Counted from the first letter of the stretch, positions 50,501-61,906 are shown. The stretch is 64,000 nucleotides of DNA from Dillenia suffruticosa (GCA_033439265.1 JAVTVX010000001.1:16820608-16884607), one strand, 5' to 3'. Made by a program: numbers and translations. The notes: generated from the letters alone by a model not told the origin.

Positions 50501-53500
50501 GCACCGCGAACTTTCGGGCCGGGCCAAGAATTCGGGTCACCAACACTAACAAAAAGCCTAAAATTTTACCGACCGATTATTATAACCAACCATGGGAAAC
50601 ACATTTGTTCCTCATCAGCAAGACACAAGAAACATGAACTCAAAATTCAGATAAACCAAAACTTGAGCTCAGCATAAGACGTGAAAATATTCTCACTCTG
50701 AACTCAAAATGACAAGGAAGCGATACCTGGTGGCATATTGCCAAGGAGAAAATCTCCGGGATATAGAATTTCGCCAGACCACACGTATGCCCATCCACCA
50801 AAGAGCAAGAGTGACGCATCAAATATGTGTATATACATAAGTAATACTAAGGTCTTAGAGGGAGGTGTCCCTGATCTCACACACAGTGAGATCATCACAA
50901 TGTGAAGTTAGTCACTATTTAATGGAGCAACTAAGGAGAGAAATAAGGAACCTAAAGAAACAACCACTAAGAAGAAGGGAAGGGAACAAGCCCAACCTAA
51001 ATTCTTATCAAAGAAGTTCAATACCAAAAAAAAAAAAAAAAAAAAAAAAAATCTGCCATCTTCCTCTCCAATGTAGTATAAAAGCTAAAATCGTTAATAA
51101 CAAGGTGACTATTTGGCTTAATGCTCTCATAACTCCTCTAAGAAGTTACATCTCTCTTGGTAATAGTACTAATTCTTACTAATTTCCAAGTCACCAAAAT
51201 GAACCTGATGGGAATTATAGCATTAGTGTTCACTATTGCATCCTCCCCCAGCCAGAGAAAACTCGTCCACAAGTTGTCACCTGAAGAAATGAGCTGATTT
51301 CCTGCACAAGCCTCCATGTTATCTTCATCTCCATTGAACACTGTTAAGTCTTGCTTATTGAAACTACATCCCTCTTGGTAAAACTATTAATACGTACTAA
51401 TTCCCAAGAGTCACCAACATGAACTTGGTAGAAATTATAGCACTATCGTTTACTACATCGCTACTGCTCAAAAAGCTATCACATATGGTGGCGGCTGCCA
51501 CCACCTACCCTGACTAATATGGAATAAGTAATGGCTGCTACCACCACAGGAGAAATTCTGTGCCCATTGTAGAACCCAGCACCACTAAATAATTAAAAAG
51601 CATATTAATCTATAAATAACTGATATCCTGTGATACAAACGGTACACACAATGCAATAAGACTACAACCATCGGTGGAAATGTGTAAAGCGAACTCACGA
51701 ACACCCCACAGTTCAATTCAATAATTAGCTCAACGAGCCAAACTCATAAACCAAATGAGCGATAAACATACCAAACTTTTTAGTTCACATAAAATATAAG
51801 TCAAGTTTGAGATAGAGGGTGTTCGACTCACTTGGTTGATGAGCTTACTCAAAATATATATACATACACATATATAAATATATACACATACATATAATAT
51901 TATTTAATATTTAATATGTATTAGAATTAATTAGCATGAATAATACATGTGAAGAAAACAAAAGACCTAAAAGCAAGGACTCATTAATTGGTTAGGTTCA
52001 TTTTGTTCTGGAAATTTTTTTCCTGAGAAAGTGAACAATTTATAAATGTTAATTGACTCACGAGTCACTTGCAAGCCCAGTGTGAGCCACACTTGCGCCT
52101 AAAAAAATAACTCACAGAAAAATGAGTTGAGATATGAACTGAACAAGATTTAATCAAGCCGAGTTTGAGCCAGCTTTATCTCAGCTCATTCATTTCCACT
52201 CCTAGCTACAACTAGTGTGATTTAATGGAAGCTAGTATCCATGTTAGGCATTATATGATATAACACTTGCCAAACACATGTTAGATTTGCCATGTCCAAT
52301 TATCCATATTGAGAATAAAGGAACACTTGGTTTTGCCTCCTATGTTTTGTACTAAAATTATTAATAGCCAGATGGTTCAAAATGTATTCAACCATTCTCC
52401 TTGCTTTCAACTATTCTCCTTGCTTTGATCCGTTGGAAAAAGTGACACATCTGTCAAGGTTTTCCATCAAAAAGTTTCACATGACCCCTTTGTGAGTTGA
52501 ATTGAAATTATTAACCCTTCTGTGGCATCAAGTGTCCCTTTGGTGTTGTGATTGAGTCAAAGAGGGCCCCTGATTTAAGTCTTGGACAGAAAGAAGGGAC
52601 CATTTTTCCTAATATAAGTAACCACAATGGGGTACTTTGACATATTTTAAAACCATAAGGTGATTAAATGTATTCAAGTCAGACTTCAAGAGGGTTAAGC
52701 TAATGTTCCCCTTCAATTTTCTATGATATCGGTCGAGTGTATATGATCCAAAAATGCATAAATTCAAATTTAATAGGCAGAGGAGGATTGGTACTTCACA
52801 CTTTATGGACCTGGCCAAAGTGGAGCCACACAACAGGAATAACCTTACCATAGAGTTATGCCAACATTGAAAGTGGCTCTTTCCAACAGAAGTACAAAAT
52901 GATAAAGAACTAGTTAGGTACCCAGGGGAAAACAACCAAGTCACACCTCTCTCAGAAATCTACAATCTTGTCAAGAAGCAATTATTGATCATGACTAAAG
53001 GCTTAATAGAATTACATATTTACTTCATTTTACTTGAAACAATGAAAATGCCAACTTGGATCACACCAGATGCTATTCAAATTCTATGCAACAAGGGTTC
53101 AACTTCCGACATCAAATGAATATGTACGAGTGGTAAATTATTCCAATCCTCTATGTACTAATTTACCTAATATGCAAAGCACAATGCTTTGCAGAGTGAA
53201 AAAGAAAAGGCCATGCATGGCTTGAAGTTCTGTTATGAAAATAGTGTTTTTAGACTGTAGTCACTAGAAAATTGAGCATTTATACACCATGATTTCACAA
53301 TTTTATGCACAATTCTATGCATATGGTCCGTATTTTACTTGTTATACATGGGTATAACATTAAGAGTTCTAGCATGATAACTATTGCCATGATCCCCTCA
53401 TGCTAACAACACTAAACAAGACATTTCACACGATGTGAAAAGAAAATTAAAAAAAAAAAAAAGCAAATCTATATAATTAGAGCTAGTTGCCTTTCTGAAT

Positions 53501-56153
53501 TACTAATCCATACACTCCAAGTTGCCAACTCAAGACTCATGGATTGAGAATTGAAAGATGATAATAAGTAAGAGTAGGAATAATAAATGATAACACAGCT
53601 CAAGACACAGCACTACAGAGTGCTTAAGTTTCCTAAGAATGAGTTTGAGGCTAATTATTTACACACACACACACACACAGAAACACCTGTATATATATAT
53701 GGCAACAATATAATTGAATAACTTCGAGTTGGTATTACAACAAAAAGTCATACTCACTTGATAAATAGGAATGGAATAACATATGAAGCACCGACAAAAG
53801 ATAGGACATGCCATGGGAAAGTGCTAAAAATTGTACATTGTTGTCAGATAAAGTGTCAACGCAACATAGTTTATAACAGTCACAGCCATGCTAAACTGCT
53901 GAGAGCAAAGCAAGCAAGGGACTGAAACCATGTCCTTTATCCGGCAAGGGCCACTGTCATGACTGATTTTAACAAGGAACCAACCAATTCCAATTTCTCC
54001 TCTTGTCCATAGTTTAAAAGAGGCAAGTTTAATTCTCTTTATGCCCTTTTCTTCATTTGACACAACTACAGTTCATAGACAAAATGCAAAAGTAGAGGCA
54101 ATGCATTTCCTGCATCCAAACCCACCATAATTGACAGCACACATGACTTGTAATCTTCTTCTACTCCCTGTCACCTTTCTTCCATCCTCTTCACGTTTAC
54201 ATCATTCATGCAACAAGCCATAACTGGGCTGGGTAAGGAAGCACAAAGCAGGCAAATAAAACAGGCAATCAATTGTAACTACAGCACTCCCTTACAGGAC
54301 TACCTCTAGCATATAACCATGGTGCCTATAGTTAAGTCCAGGTTCCAACAGAAAAGCAAAACCAAACAGCAATGAAATGGTTTACTTGCTAAGGAAAAAC
54401 CCAAAGAGATCAGACTCTCGAGACATTCCCCAAATCATCTCTCTTGGAAATTCATGCAACAAGCCTTAGGGCTTGGTAAGGTAGCACAAAAAGAAGAACA
54501 GGTATTCTATTGTAACTACAGCACTCCCTTACAGGACTGCCCCTAGCATATAACCACGGTGCCTATAGTTAAGTCCAGGTTACAACAGAAAAGCAAAACC
54601 AAACAACAATGAAATGGTTTGGTAGCCAAGGAAAAACCCAAAGAGACCAGGCTTTCGAGACATTCACACTCTCTCTAAGAAGTTACTGTCACTAAATCAT
54701 GGCTAGAGGCATGATCTTGCAGCATGCTGTACTTGTTGTTAGAAATAATAAGGGTGCCAACTTAAACTGTTTGCCTGATGGCATGGCTACCGAAAAGATC
54801 CCACTAAATTTCAAACTTTACTACAGATGCCTGTTGTAACTGCAAATGTATAAAGGCCGAATTACTCCAACCACATATTAACTAAAAATGTCAACCAAAT
54901 GCACAAAACTCATCCCCTTGTTTCCAGCAAGGTATTCCCCATATATTCATTCATCCAAATGGAACGCCATGACAGCCAACTAGGACATGGACACAATGAT
55001 CAGTTCAATTAACATAGCTCAAATGTGCACAAACATTGTGTCCAGCAAAAGCAAGCTCGTGATTTCTTCTCCTCTCCCCACTTTCCTTCCACAATCTTCA
55101 CACAGAATCAGCATTGTTTGCCTAGTCTTCCTTATCGACATAAATAGGTCCCAATCATTAACCTTATCAAGTATAAAACCAATAATTTGTACTTATTGTC
55201 AACATATAATGATTGCATTTCTGGCATTGATTCTTTAAAAAACTTGTTCACAAAATGAAATGGTACTTCGAACAAGCTATTGCCAATTAGTACTTCAAAT
55301 AACCACTTCCAAGAAATCCACACAATCAACTCGTAAGGAGAATTATTCACATTCCCCTATTTTCTAGAATAGAGCCTCTATAACTCTTTCGATTAGCAAA
55401 AACCCCACATGACAGAGAACTCTTAGGATTTTTAGTATGAAGAAGAAGAACCCATCAAAAAGCATAAACATGAATTTGTTCGTTTAAAATTAGCAACTTT
55501 TCTACGGACCACGCCCACCCACCCCAATCCCCCGCATGAGAAAAGACAATTCAATGCCTTCCAACACAAAACCACAATTACAAAATCAATCAGCACCAAA
55601 TCAAGAAAAGATTCACCCAGGAAAACCCAAATGAACTCATACCCAGAAAATACTTCTCAACAAAGGCCCAAAAAAAAAGATCAAAGGAAAAGACAGCTAC
55701 AAGCACTTAAATCAATTATTACCATCAAAATCAAACATAATACACGAAAAAGTATTCAAATTTAAAGCTAAAGAAAATAAACAAATCCAAAACAAACCAT
55801 CAACAAATTCATAAATGAACTGTTAGACAAAAGAAAACACAAACTTAAGTCGTACACAGAACTACACTTCCCAAACAAATACAAGAATCAACCCAAAGAC
55901 AGCTAAAAGCACCCAAAATCAACAACTACGATCAAAACCAAACCAAAAATGCAAAAGGGCATTGAGTTTTACCACAAATTTTGATGGGTGCTTCAAGTTC
56001 CAAAAGATTAGGCTGTTGCAAGAAAATAGACTTAGAAACAAGACAGAGCTGTTGAATTTCATTCTCAGAAAGCGGAAGCTGCACTTGCTTTCCTGGTCGA
56101 GTTCTAACTTCAAGAAGCCTATTGATTATGTCGTCAAGAACCGAAGAATCCAT
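47591..56153 (-). CDS. TOPP: Type-1 serine/threonine protein phosphatase catalytic subunit (plant TOPP)
   Basis: Three exons: 56153-55973, 48465-47906 and 47830-47591, giving 981 coding bases and a 326-residue protein, the normal PP1 length. Exon 1 supplies the N-terminus ([18 protein letters not shown] ... APIKIC). Exon 2 has the PPP motifs GDIHGQ (61-66), GDYVDRG (89-95), LRGNHE (119-124), HGG (171-173) and LICRAHQ ending at 247. Exon 3 has [10 protein letters not shown] and [11 protein letters not shown]. Metal ligands D62, H64, D90, N122, H171 and H246 and catalytic H123 are present. Introns are 7507 bp (GTAAAAC...CATGCAG) and 75 bp (GTTTC...TGCAG); all joins keep frame. The enzyme dephosphorylates Ser/Thr with targeting subunits in cytosol and nucleus. 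The segment [13 protein letters not shown] differs from the commonest plant form, so it may be a divergent paralogue. Upstream of the ATG is a CT-rich leader on the coding strand. Confidence 0.93.
47831..47905 (-). other. PP1 intron 2, 75 nt, open in frame
   Basis: Starts GTTTC after CACCAG and ends ATTATGCAG. Length is a multiple of three with no in-frame stop, so a retained form would encode 25 extra, largely hydrophobic residues right after H246-Q247. Conservation of the PP1 family on both sides shows it is normally removed. Confidence 0.85.
49440..49689 (-). mobile_element. Short retroposon (SINE-like, TTG-tailed) with target duplication and terminal palindrome
   Basis: The 18-mer agaataaattataacatc occurs at 49440-49457 and 49642-49659, flanking a 184-bp insert. 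On the minus strand the insert ends with gttggggtcg-type sequence complement and a (TTG)n tail next to the left repeat, the tail style of plant SINEs such as TS/Au. The insert's other end (49597-49641) is an exact inverted copy of the neighbouring flank (49645-49689), giving 45-bp arms with a 3-nt loop. An (AAAAT)n-like run separates the two parts. It lies in PP1 intron 1. Confidence 0.65.
50185..50551 (-). mobile_element. Solo LTR, copia-like, 367 bp
   Basis: On the minus strand the segment begins TGTTAGTGTTGGTGACC and ends TTTTCTAACA, so the ends are a 6-bp inverted repeat TGTTAG/CTAACA of the TG...CA type. It is flanked by an exact 5-bp duplication, aaaag (50180-50184 and 50552-50556). The interior includes tgcccgtggtttttcccgat and ttccacgtaaatcttg, phrases common in plant copia LTRs. 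No internal region is present, so it is what remains after LTR-LTR recombination. It lies inside PP1 intron 1, antisense frames there being incidental. Confidence 0.85.
51147..51470. repeat. Tandem duplication in PP1 intron 1, period about 219 bp
   Basis: acatctctcttggtaatagt ... ccaagtcaccaaaatgaac at 51147 recurs as acatccctcttggtaaaact ... ccaagagtcaccaacatgaac at about 51366, each followed by ggaattatagca/agaattatagca. A poly-A run lies just before at about 51028-51051. Confidence 0.65.
54207..54667. repeat. Tandem duplication in PP1 intron 1, period 246 bp
   Basis: catgcaacaagcc starts copies at 54207 and 54453. Both contain tgtaactacagcactccctt, acaggact.cc.ctagcatat, ggtgcctatagttaagtcca, aacagaaaagcaaaaccaaa and ggaaaaacccaaagaga.ca, ending cgagacattc. 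Confidence 0.9.
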
Positions 56154-56204
56154 GAAAGGGTGTTACGCAAATTTGTTAGCCCAGACCGAACAACCAAAAA
56201 GAAA

Positions 56205-56311
56205 CGGGAGAGAGAGAGATAGAAGAGAGAGAGAGAGAGATTTCTTGGATTCTTTCTTTGTGAAAATGATAGAGATAAGCATGCCTATCGAAATTGAGAA
56301 AGATAGGAATC

Positions 56312-56345
<34 letters not shown>
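56205..56345. repeat. GA repeats in the leader/promoter of the PP1 gene
   Basis: Interrupted GA runs at 56205-56240 and 56312-56338, 50-190 bases upstream of the PP1 ATG. On the coding strand they read as CT repeats, a pyrimidine-patch type of leader common in plants; a regulatory role is inference. Confidence 0.6.
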
Positions 56346-56347
<2 letters not shown>

Positions 56348-57009
56348 TTTAGTGACTTTGGAGATTTTTAGCTTTTGGGTTCTCTCTCTAACAAAGTTGG
56401 AAGAGCATCTGAAACATTCGCTCTCTCTCTGTGGTGAACCACTGAATTGAAAAGGCAGGCAAGTGAGATTCTTTCTTTTTTCATTTCTATACCGCTCGAT
56501 ATTTGTTTCAATAAATCTAATTTGGGATGAAACTATTCTTTTAATATAATTTTTTTTTTATGCTTAGTGATTCACGGGAAAAGAGAGAAGTCAAAGAGAG
56601 CGCCTGTAAGGAGCACTTGGTTTTTTCCTGCGGCTGATGCCGCCTAGTGGCCGATTGGAAAGGATGGAAGGTGGCGGTAGCATGCGCAGATTATTCAATA
56701 TTCTAGTGCTTACGATAGTTTCTTTCTCAAGTTTAGTTTAAGGAATGAAAATTAGCTTTGCGTGAACACAAAAAATGGAAGGTTCCTTTCATTTTGGAGG
56801 GTAAGAAATAAAAATTTTAGTATAATTACTGGTTAGGTCAATGGACTTAAGTCATGTTTCGTAGAGGGAAAAAGAGAAAAATTATTTCATTAAATCTTTT
56901 CCACTTTTAAATGTATTTAATATTTATATTTTTACCCTTCAATTATTAAATAAATGCATTTATGTGACAAAAAAATAAAAAATTATTAAATTTATAAAAA
57001 GAAAATTTT
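56346..57009. other. PP1 upstream region
   Basis: Likely promoter of the minus-strand PP1 gene. A short CT run sits at 56420-56432. No convincing TATA box was recognised. Confidence 0.35.
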
Positions 57010-57800
57010 AGATGATTTAACTTTATGTGAGAAAAATTAATGTGTTTGGTTCATAAGAGATAGAAAAATAAATGTTTTCGGAGAGAGAGAAAAAACATAA
57101 ATTGAATTGATTTTTTAAAGAAAAATTATATACTTAGTTTTAAATAGGAAATATTTTATTTTATTTTGTAAGGAGAGAATAATGTGTTAAAGAAAAAAAA
57201 ATGTGAATTACATTGACTTTTAAGATAGGAAAAAAAATTCAATTTAGTTTCTTAAGAGAGAGAAAATTTAAAATAAATAGATTTAAAGAGGAAAAATAAT
57301 AAATTAAATCAATTTTTAGAGTGAAAAATTAATATATTTAGTTTTAAAGATAGAAAAGATAATTTTCTAAAGAATAATTTAAAATAAATGTATTTAGTAG
57401 TAAGATAAAATTATTATACTTAATTGTAGAGAGAGAAAAACTGATTTTGATTTTTTTTAGAGCGATAAAACTTAAAATCAATGAAATTAGAGTGAGAAAG
57501 TACGAGTTAAACTAATTTTGTAAGAAAATAAAATAATATATTTAGTTTTAGAGAGAGAAAAATAAAATTTTATCTTTAAAAAAATCTTTAAATCATTATA
57601 TTTCGAGAGAGGAAACATAAATTAGATTAATGTTTTTAGGGAGAAAAAATTAATGTACTTAGTTTTAGAGAGAGAAAAGCAAATTTTGGTTTTTATAGAG
57701 AGAATATTTAATATTTCTAAGAAAAAAATATAAATCTAATTAATTTTTTAAAAAGAAAAAAATTAATATACTTTATTTTAGAGGAAAAAATTTAGCAATA
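57010..57800. repeat. Degenerate minisatellite, unit about 85-120 bp
   Basis: Variants of tatttagttttagagagagaaaa recur at about 57130, 57240, 57334, 57417, 57537, 57655 and 57768, separated by AT-rich filler with aaattaatnta and acataaattagat-like blocks. No coding content. Confidence 0.65.
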
Positions 57801-59836
57801 ATAGAAGGAAAAACCCAAATTTTAAAATTGACAACATGTTGCGACAAAATGTGATCAAAGTTGGCCACAATTTCCAATGGTTTTAAGGTTTACCGTTTTA
57901 TTGGCACATTGTGGAAATAAAACACCTTTTATGACAAACCCTAAATTCCTCCATGTGATTCAAACATGACCTTCCAGTATTCTAGCAATTAAAAAAAAAA
58001 AAGAACCAATGGATGGTCAAATGTGGTGTTAGATTATTTAGTTAAATTTTAAATTTGAAATTTGAGATGAAAAATATTATGTTAAAAGAGTTTCCTCTTA
58101 AATAGAGTTTCGTATATATTCGTACTAAATTAATCTGATTATACTTTTAGACATTTATGATGAAAAAAAAAAAAACAATCAGAAAGAAGTATAGAATCCC
58201 TTTCGAAATTGGCTCTTGGAGGAGCTTTGGTTATTAGTCAAAATCATTGTGCCCTAAGCAAGACAGCCCATGGACTCATATCATTTGGTGTGTAAACAAA
58301 ATATATATTCTAGATCATATTATGTAGAATAATGGAAGTTTTTTTCTAGATGCAGTTATCAACATTGGTTAGTGCAGCTGGCTAAGGGGTTATATTATTC
58401 TATCACTTTTGGGGTTTGACTCAGGGTGAAAGCGAAAAAAATGAATATCGAGAGATTTGTCCCTACAAAACGGGCCCTACAGCAGTCGGTCCAGAATAAT
58501 AGAGCAAAACTCTTGACACCGGATGATGAACTAATCAAGGTATCAAAAAAAAAAAAACTTCTCGGATCCAAAAGTGTGCGATAGAGCTAGAAAGGTTAAT
58601 TATAAAGCCATTACCATCTCTCAATTCAATGCTTCTTTTTTTTTTTTTATAGTAACACCTTGAAAGAATCAATATGTTATCAACGGTGAACCTAAGATCC
58701 AGCAAAAAATCTATAACATATTTATTCATGAAATATTAATATTTTTTGAGTTATAATATTATTTATCTTTTTCATTATTGACTTTAAATATTACAAAATA
58801 TTTTTTTATTGATTTAAAATATATGAAAGTGATGTTATATTTTGTTTTTGTTATATGATGGGTTTTTGAAAAAATAATTTATGTGAAATTTAGTAAATGA
58901 TCAAATTTTAAAAAAGACAAGTGAGAACAAAATTATAGTTAAGCGGATATTAAATATATATAAATCATAAATAGTAATTAAATTTTAAAAAATTAAGGAA
59001 TGCAATTGTTCAGCCTGGACTCTTCTTAGGTCCACCACTGTATGTTATTACATGTAGAATTAGATGTAGTTTGATAATTATGTATCGAATAATTTTATTT
59101 AATGAAATAGTTTTAAATTCTAATAGAAACTCTGTTATCACTGGAATATCAATTTTTAACACAATAAACTATATTAATATTTAAATCTAAATATTGTTTA
59201 GAATGCACGTAGATTTGTTTTGTGTTACTTTTTGAGACGGAAACACACTGGCAATTTGTGGCAGTGTTTAGGGCTCTGATTTCCTTAGGCTCAAACGTGA
59301 CAGCCTCTCCCTTTTTTTTGGGTAGACTGACAGCCTCTCCTTTGCTGTCCCTAACGAGTTGAACTATCCTACTCTCCTATAATGATTGGTTGCATTGTCT
59401 TGAAAGGGTTGGTCCAAAATTCTTCTCTGGGTCCCTTTGCTTCAGATCAACTCTTTTCGTAGGCCCAGTTGTTTTTATCCAACTTGGTGTTTCTTGAAGC
59501 CCAATTAAATCAGGCTATTTTCAAAGTAGATTTTGAAGGACAAAACAATTAGGTTGACTGTGTCGGATTGAACCGGGTACATCCCTCTCGGAACTTGTCA
59601 TGGGAGAATAAATATTGGTCCATGAAAGCATGCCAAATGTAAACGTAAGCGGGGAACAGTACTATATCTTCCACACAAGTCTAGCAAATAGACACAACAT
59701 CACTACATAGGAGGATGCATATTTTAAACTTCTAAGCTATAATACTGTCATCCTCACAAGGCTAGAAAAGACTAAAAACCATCACAAGCACCCCTTATTT
59801 CAACATTGATTCACAGCAGCACACTAACATGAGCCT
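57801..59836. other. AT-rich spacer with a SINE family member
   Basis: No gene seen. The plus-strand SINE-family copy lies at 58020-58175. Sequence from about 59240 to 59836 is less AT-rich and includes the 3' flank of the minus-strand proline-rich gene. Confidence 0.45.
58020..58175 (+). repeat. SINE family member, degraded
   Basis: Blocks: ttagattatttagttaaatt, aatttgaaatttgagatgaa, ttaaaagagtttcctcttaa, actaaattaatctgattata, tagacatttatgatg, then 12 A. Collinear with 28690-28860. Confidence 0.55.
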
Positions 59837-61845
59837 CTAGGGCTTTGAATGTCCTTTTTGAGATGGCTTTTCTTTTGGTGGCATAATCTCCTTGTGTGGA
59901 GGCTCTTCTTTCTTAGGAGGTTCTGACCGCGGACTTCCAGGCTGGTGTACACTATCTTGGCTTTCCTCAAGGTCATGGCGTCGAGGATCTTCTTGGAATG
60001 GAGGCTTCTCCTTGGCTGGTGGTTTCTCAACTGCTGGTGACTTATCTCCTCTGATGGGCAATTTGGGTCATGCTCAGGTTCTTCAGGCTTGTGGAATGGT
60101 GGTTTATGGGCATCATTAGGACCATCTTCAAGGGCATGATGTTGCGGAGGTTCTTTTGAGAAAGGTGGTCTTCAATCATGTGGTGGTTCTTCAGGCTTGT
60201 GTGTGCATGGTGGCCATTCCTCATGTGACGGTCTTTTATCATGTGGTGGCTCTTCAGGCTTCCCAGTGAATGGTGGCTTGTGGAAGTCATTGTGACCATC
60301 TTCTAGAGCATGTCGATGAGGAGGCTCTTTTGAGAAGGGTGGCTTTTCCTGATAGGATGGTCTTTTATCACGTGGAGGCTCTTCAGGTTTGTGTGCGAAT
60401 GGTGGTTCTTCTTCAGGACCATCTTCAAGAGCCTGACGGTGCGGAGGTTCTTTTGAGAAAGGTGGTCTTCTATCAAGTGGTGGCTCTTCAAGTTTGTGTG
60501 TGAGTGGTGACTCGTCCTCATGTGGCGGTCTTTTATCATGTGGTGGCTTTTCAGGCTTCCCTGTGAATGGTGGCTTGTGGAAGTCATTGTGACCATCTTC
60601 TAGAGCCTGTCGATGAGGAGGCTCTTGTGAGAAGGGTGGCTCTTCCTTATGGGGTGGTCTTTTATCATGTGGAAGCTCTTCAGGTTTATGTGCAAATGGT
60701 GGTTCTTCTTGTGGACTGTCTTCAAGAGCATGACGGTGTGGAGGTTCTTTTGAGAAAGGTGGTCTTCTATCATGTGGTGGTTTTTTAGGTTTGTGTGTGA
60801 ATGGTGACTCTTCCTCATGTGGTGGTCTTTTATCATGTGGTGGCTTAGGTTTCTCTATGAATGGTGGCTTGTGGAAGTCATTGTGACCATCTTCTAGAGC
60901 ATGTCGATGAGGAGGCTCTTTTGAAAAGGGTGGCTCTTCCTTATGGGGTGGTCTTTTATGTGGAGGCTCTTCAGGTTTGCGTGCAAATGGTAGTTCTTCT
61001 TCAAGACCGTCTACAAGAGCATGACGGTGTGGAGGTTCTTTTGAGAAAGGTGGTCTTCTATCATGTAGTGATTCTTTAGGTTTGTGTGTGAGTGCTGACT
61101 CTTGCTCATGTGGCTGTCTTTTATCATGTGGTGGCTTTTCAGGCTTCCCTATGAATGGTGGCTTGTGGAAGTCATTGTGACCATCTTCTGGAACATGTCG
61201 ATGAGGAGGCTCTTTTGAGAACGGTGGCTCTTCTTTATGGGGTGGTCCTTTATCATGTGGAGGCTTTTCAGGTTTGCGTGCGAATGGTGGTTCTTCTTCA
61301 TGTGGCAGCTCTTCAGGCTTATGTGTAGACGATGGCTTGTGAAAATCATCGTGACCATCTTGAAGAGCGTGACGATGAGGAGGCTCTCTGGAGCGAGGAG
61401 GTTCTTTCTCATGTGGAGGATCCTCTCTCTTATGCCTCGGTGGCATATTGTAATCATGGTAACTACTCTCAAGGGCATGGCGATGAGGTTCTTTTGAGAA
61501 GGGTGGATCTGGTCTTTTATCATGTGGTGGCTCTTCTGGCTTGTGAGGCTCCTTTGAGAATGGAGGCTTTTCCTCTTGTGGGGGTTGTTTATCACGCGGT
61601 GGCTCTTTTGGCTTTTGGGTGAATGGTGGTTTAGGTGCATCATCAAAAGGACCATCACTAAGCACATGTCGCCCTAAAACTTTAGGACGAGGCTTGTTTA
61701 ATAGTGGAATGCGAATACCTCCATTTAGCGGTGGACCTTGATTCTTTGCCTTCTCATCCGCCAAGTTTTCAATGGCATTGGAGAAGGTGGCAAAGAATGC
61801 CACCACAACAAGAAACGATAGCAAGTAAGAGAATTTTGAGTAAAT
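59837..61845 (-). pseudogene. Repetitive proline-rich secreted (cell-wall type) protein, probably a decayed gene
   Basis: On the minus strand a hydrophobic signal-like stretch (YLLSFLVVVAFFATFSNA) is followed by a hydrophilic head and then by repeats such as PPFSKEPPHRHALEDG, NDFHKPPF, KPEEPPHDKRPPHKEEPP. The main repeat is 98-99 residues: the sequence for GHNDFHK recurs at about 60281, 60578, 60872 and 61166. The composition resembles PPHEKPP-type hydroxyproline-rich/ENOD2-like proteins of the wall; the exact family is not recognised. Problems: the only ATG (61950) lies upstream of the TATA box; the codon where a start is expected is ATT (61843-61845); TGA at 60172-60174 interrupts HD.RPPFSKEPP; and the frame shifts near 60064-60076, after which repeat-like sequence continues to TAG at 59837. 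A shorter functional form ending at 60172 with a non-AUG or unseen start is possible. Confidence 0.7.
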
Positions 61846-61900
61846 CTCTGTAGTGTTTACTGCCCTGTAAGTGTGGTGAGCAAGTGAAGTGTTTTCTCCT

Positions 61901-61906
61901 TTTATA
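61901..61906 (-). promoter_or_regulatory. TATA box of the proline-rich gene
   Basis: The minus strand reads GGCTATAAAAGGAG, a strong plant TATA box, 56 bases before the putative start position at 61845. Transcription would begin near 61870, leaving a leader of about 25 nt. This is why the ATG at 61950 is unlikely to be used. Confidence 0.75.

Noticed and set aside
50042..50527. Open frames on both strands (124 and 110 codons)
   Set aside because: They overlap the solo LTR and show no domain.
59837..61667. Regular 294-bp repeats as a possible CRISPR-like or satellite array
   Set aside because: The repeat is in frame, codes for a proline-rich pattern throughout and is preceded by a signal-like peptide and TATA box; it is a coding repeat.
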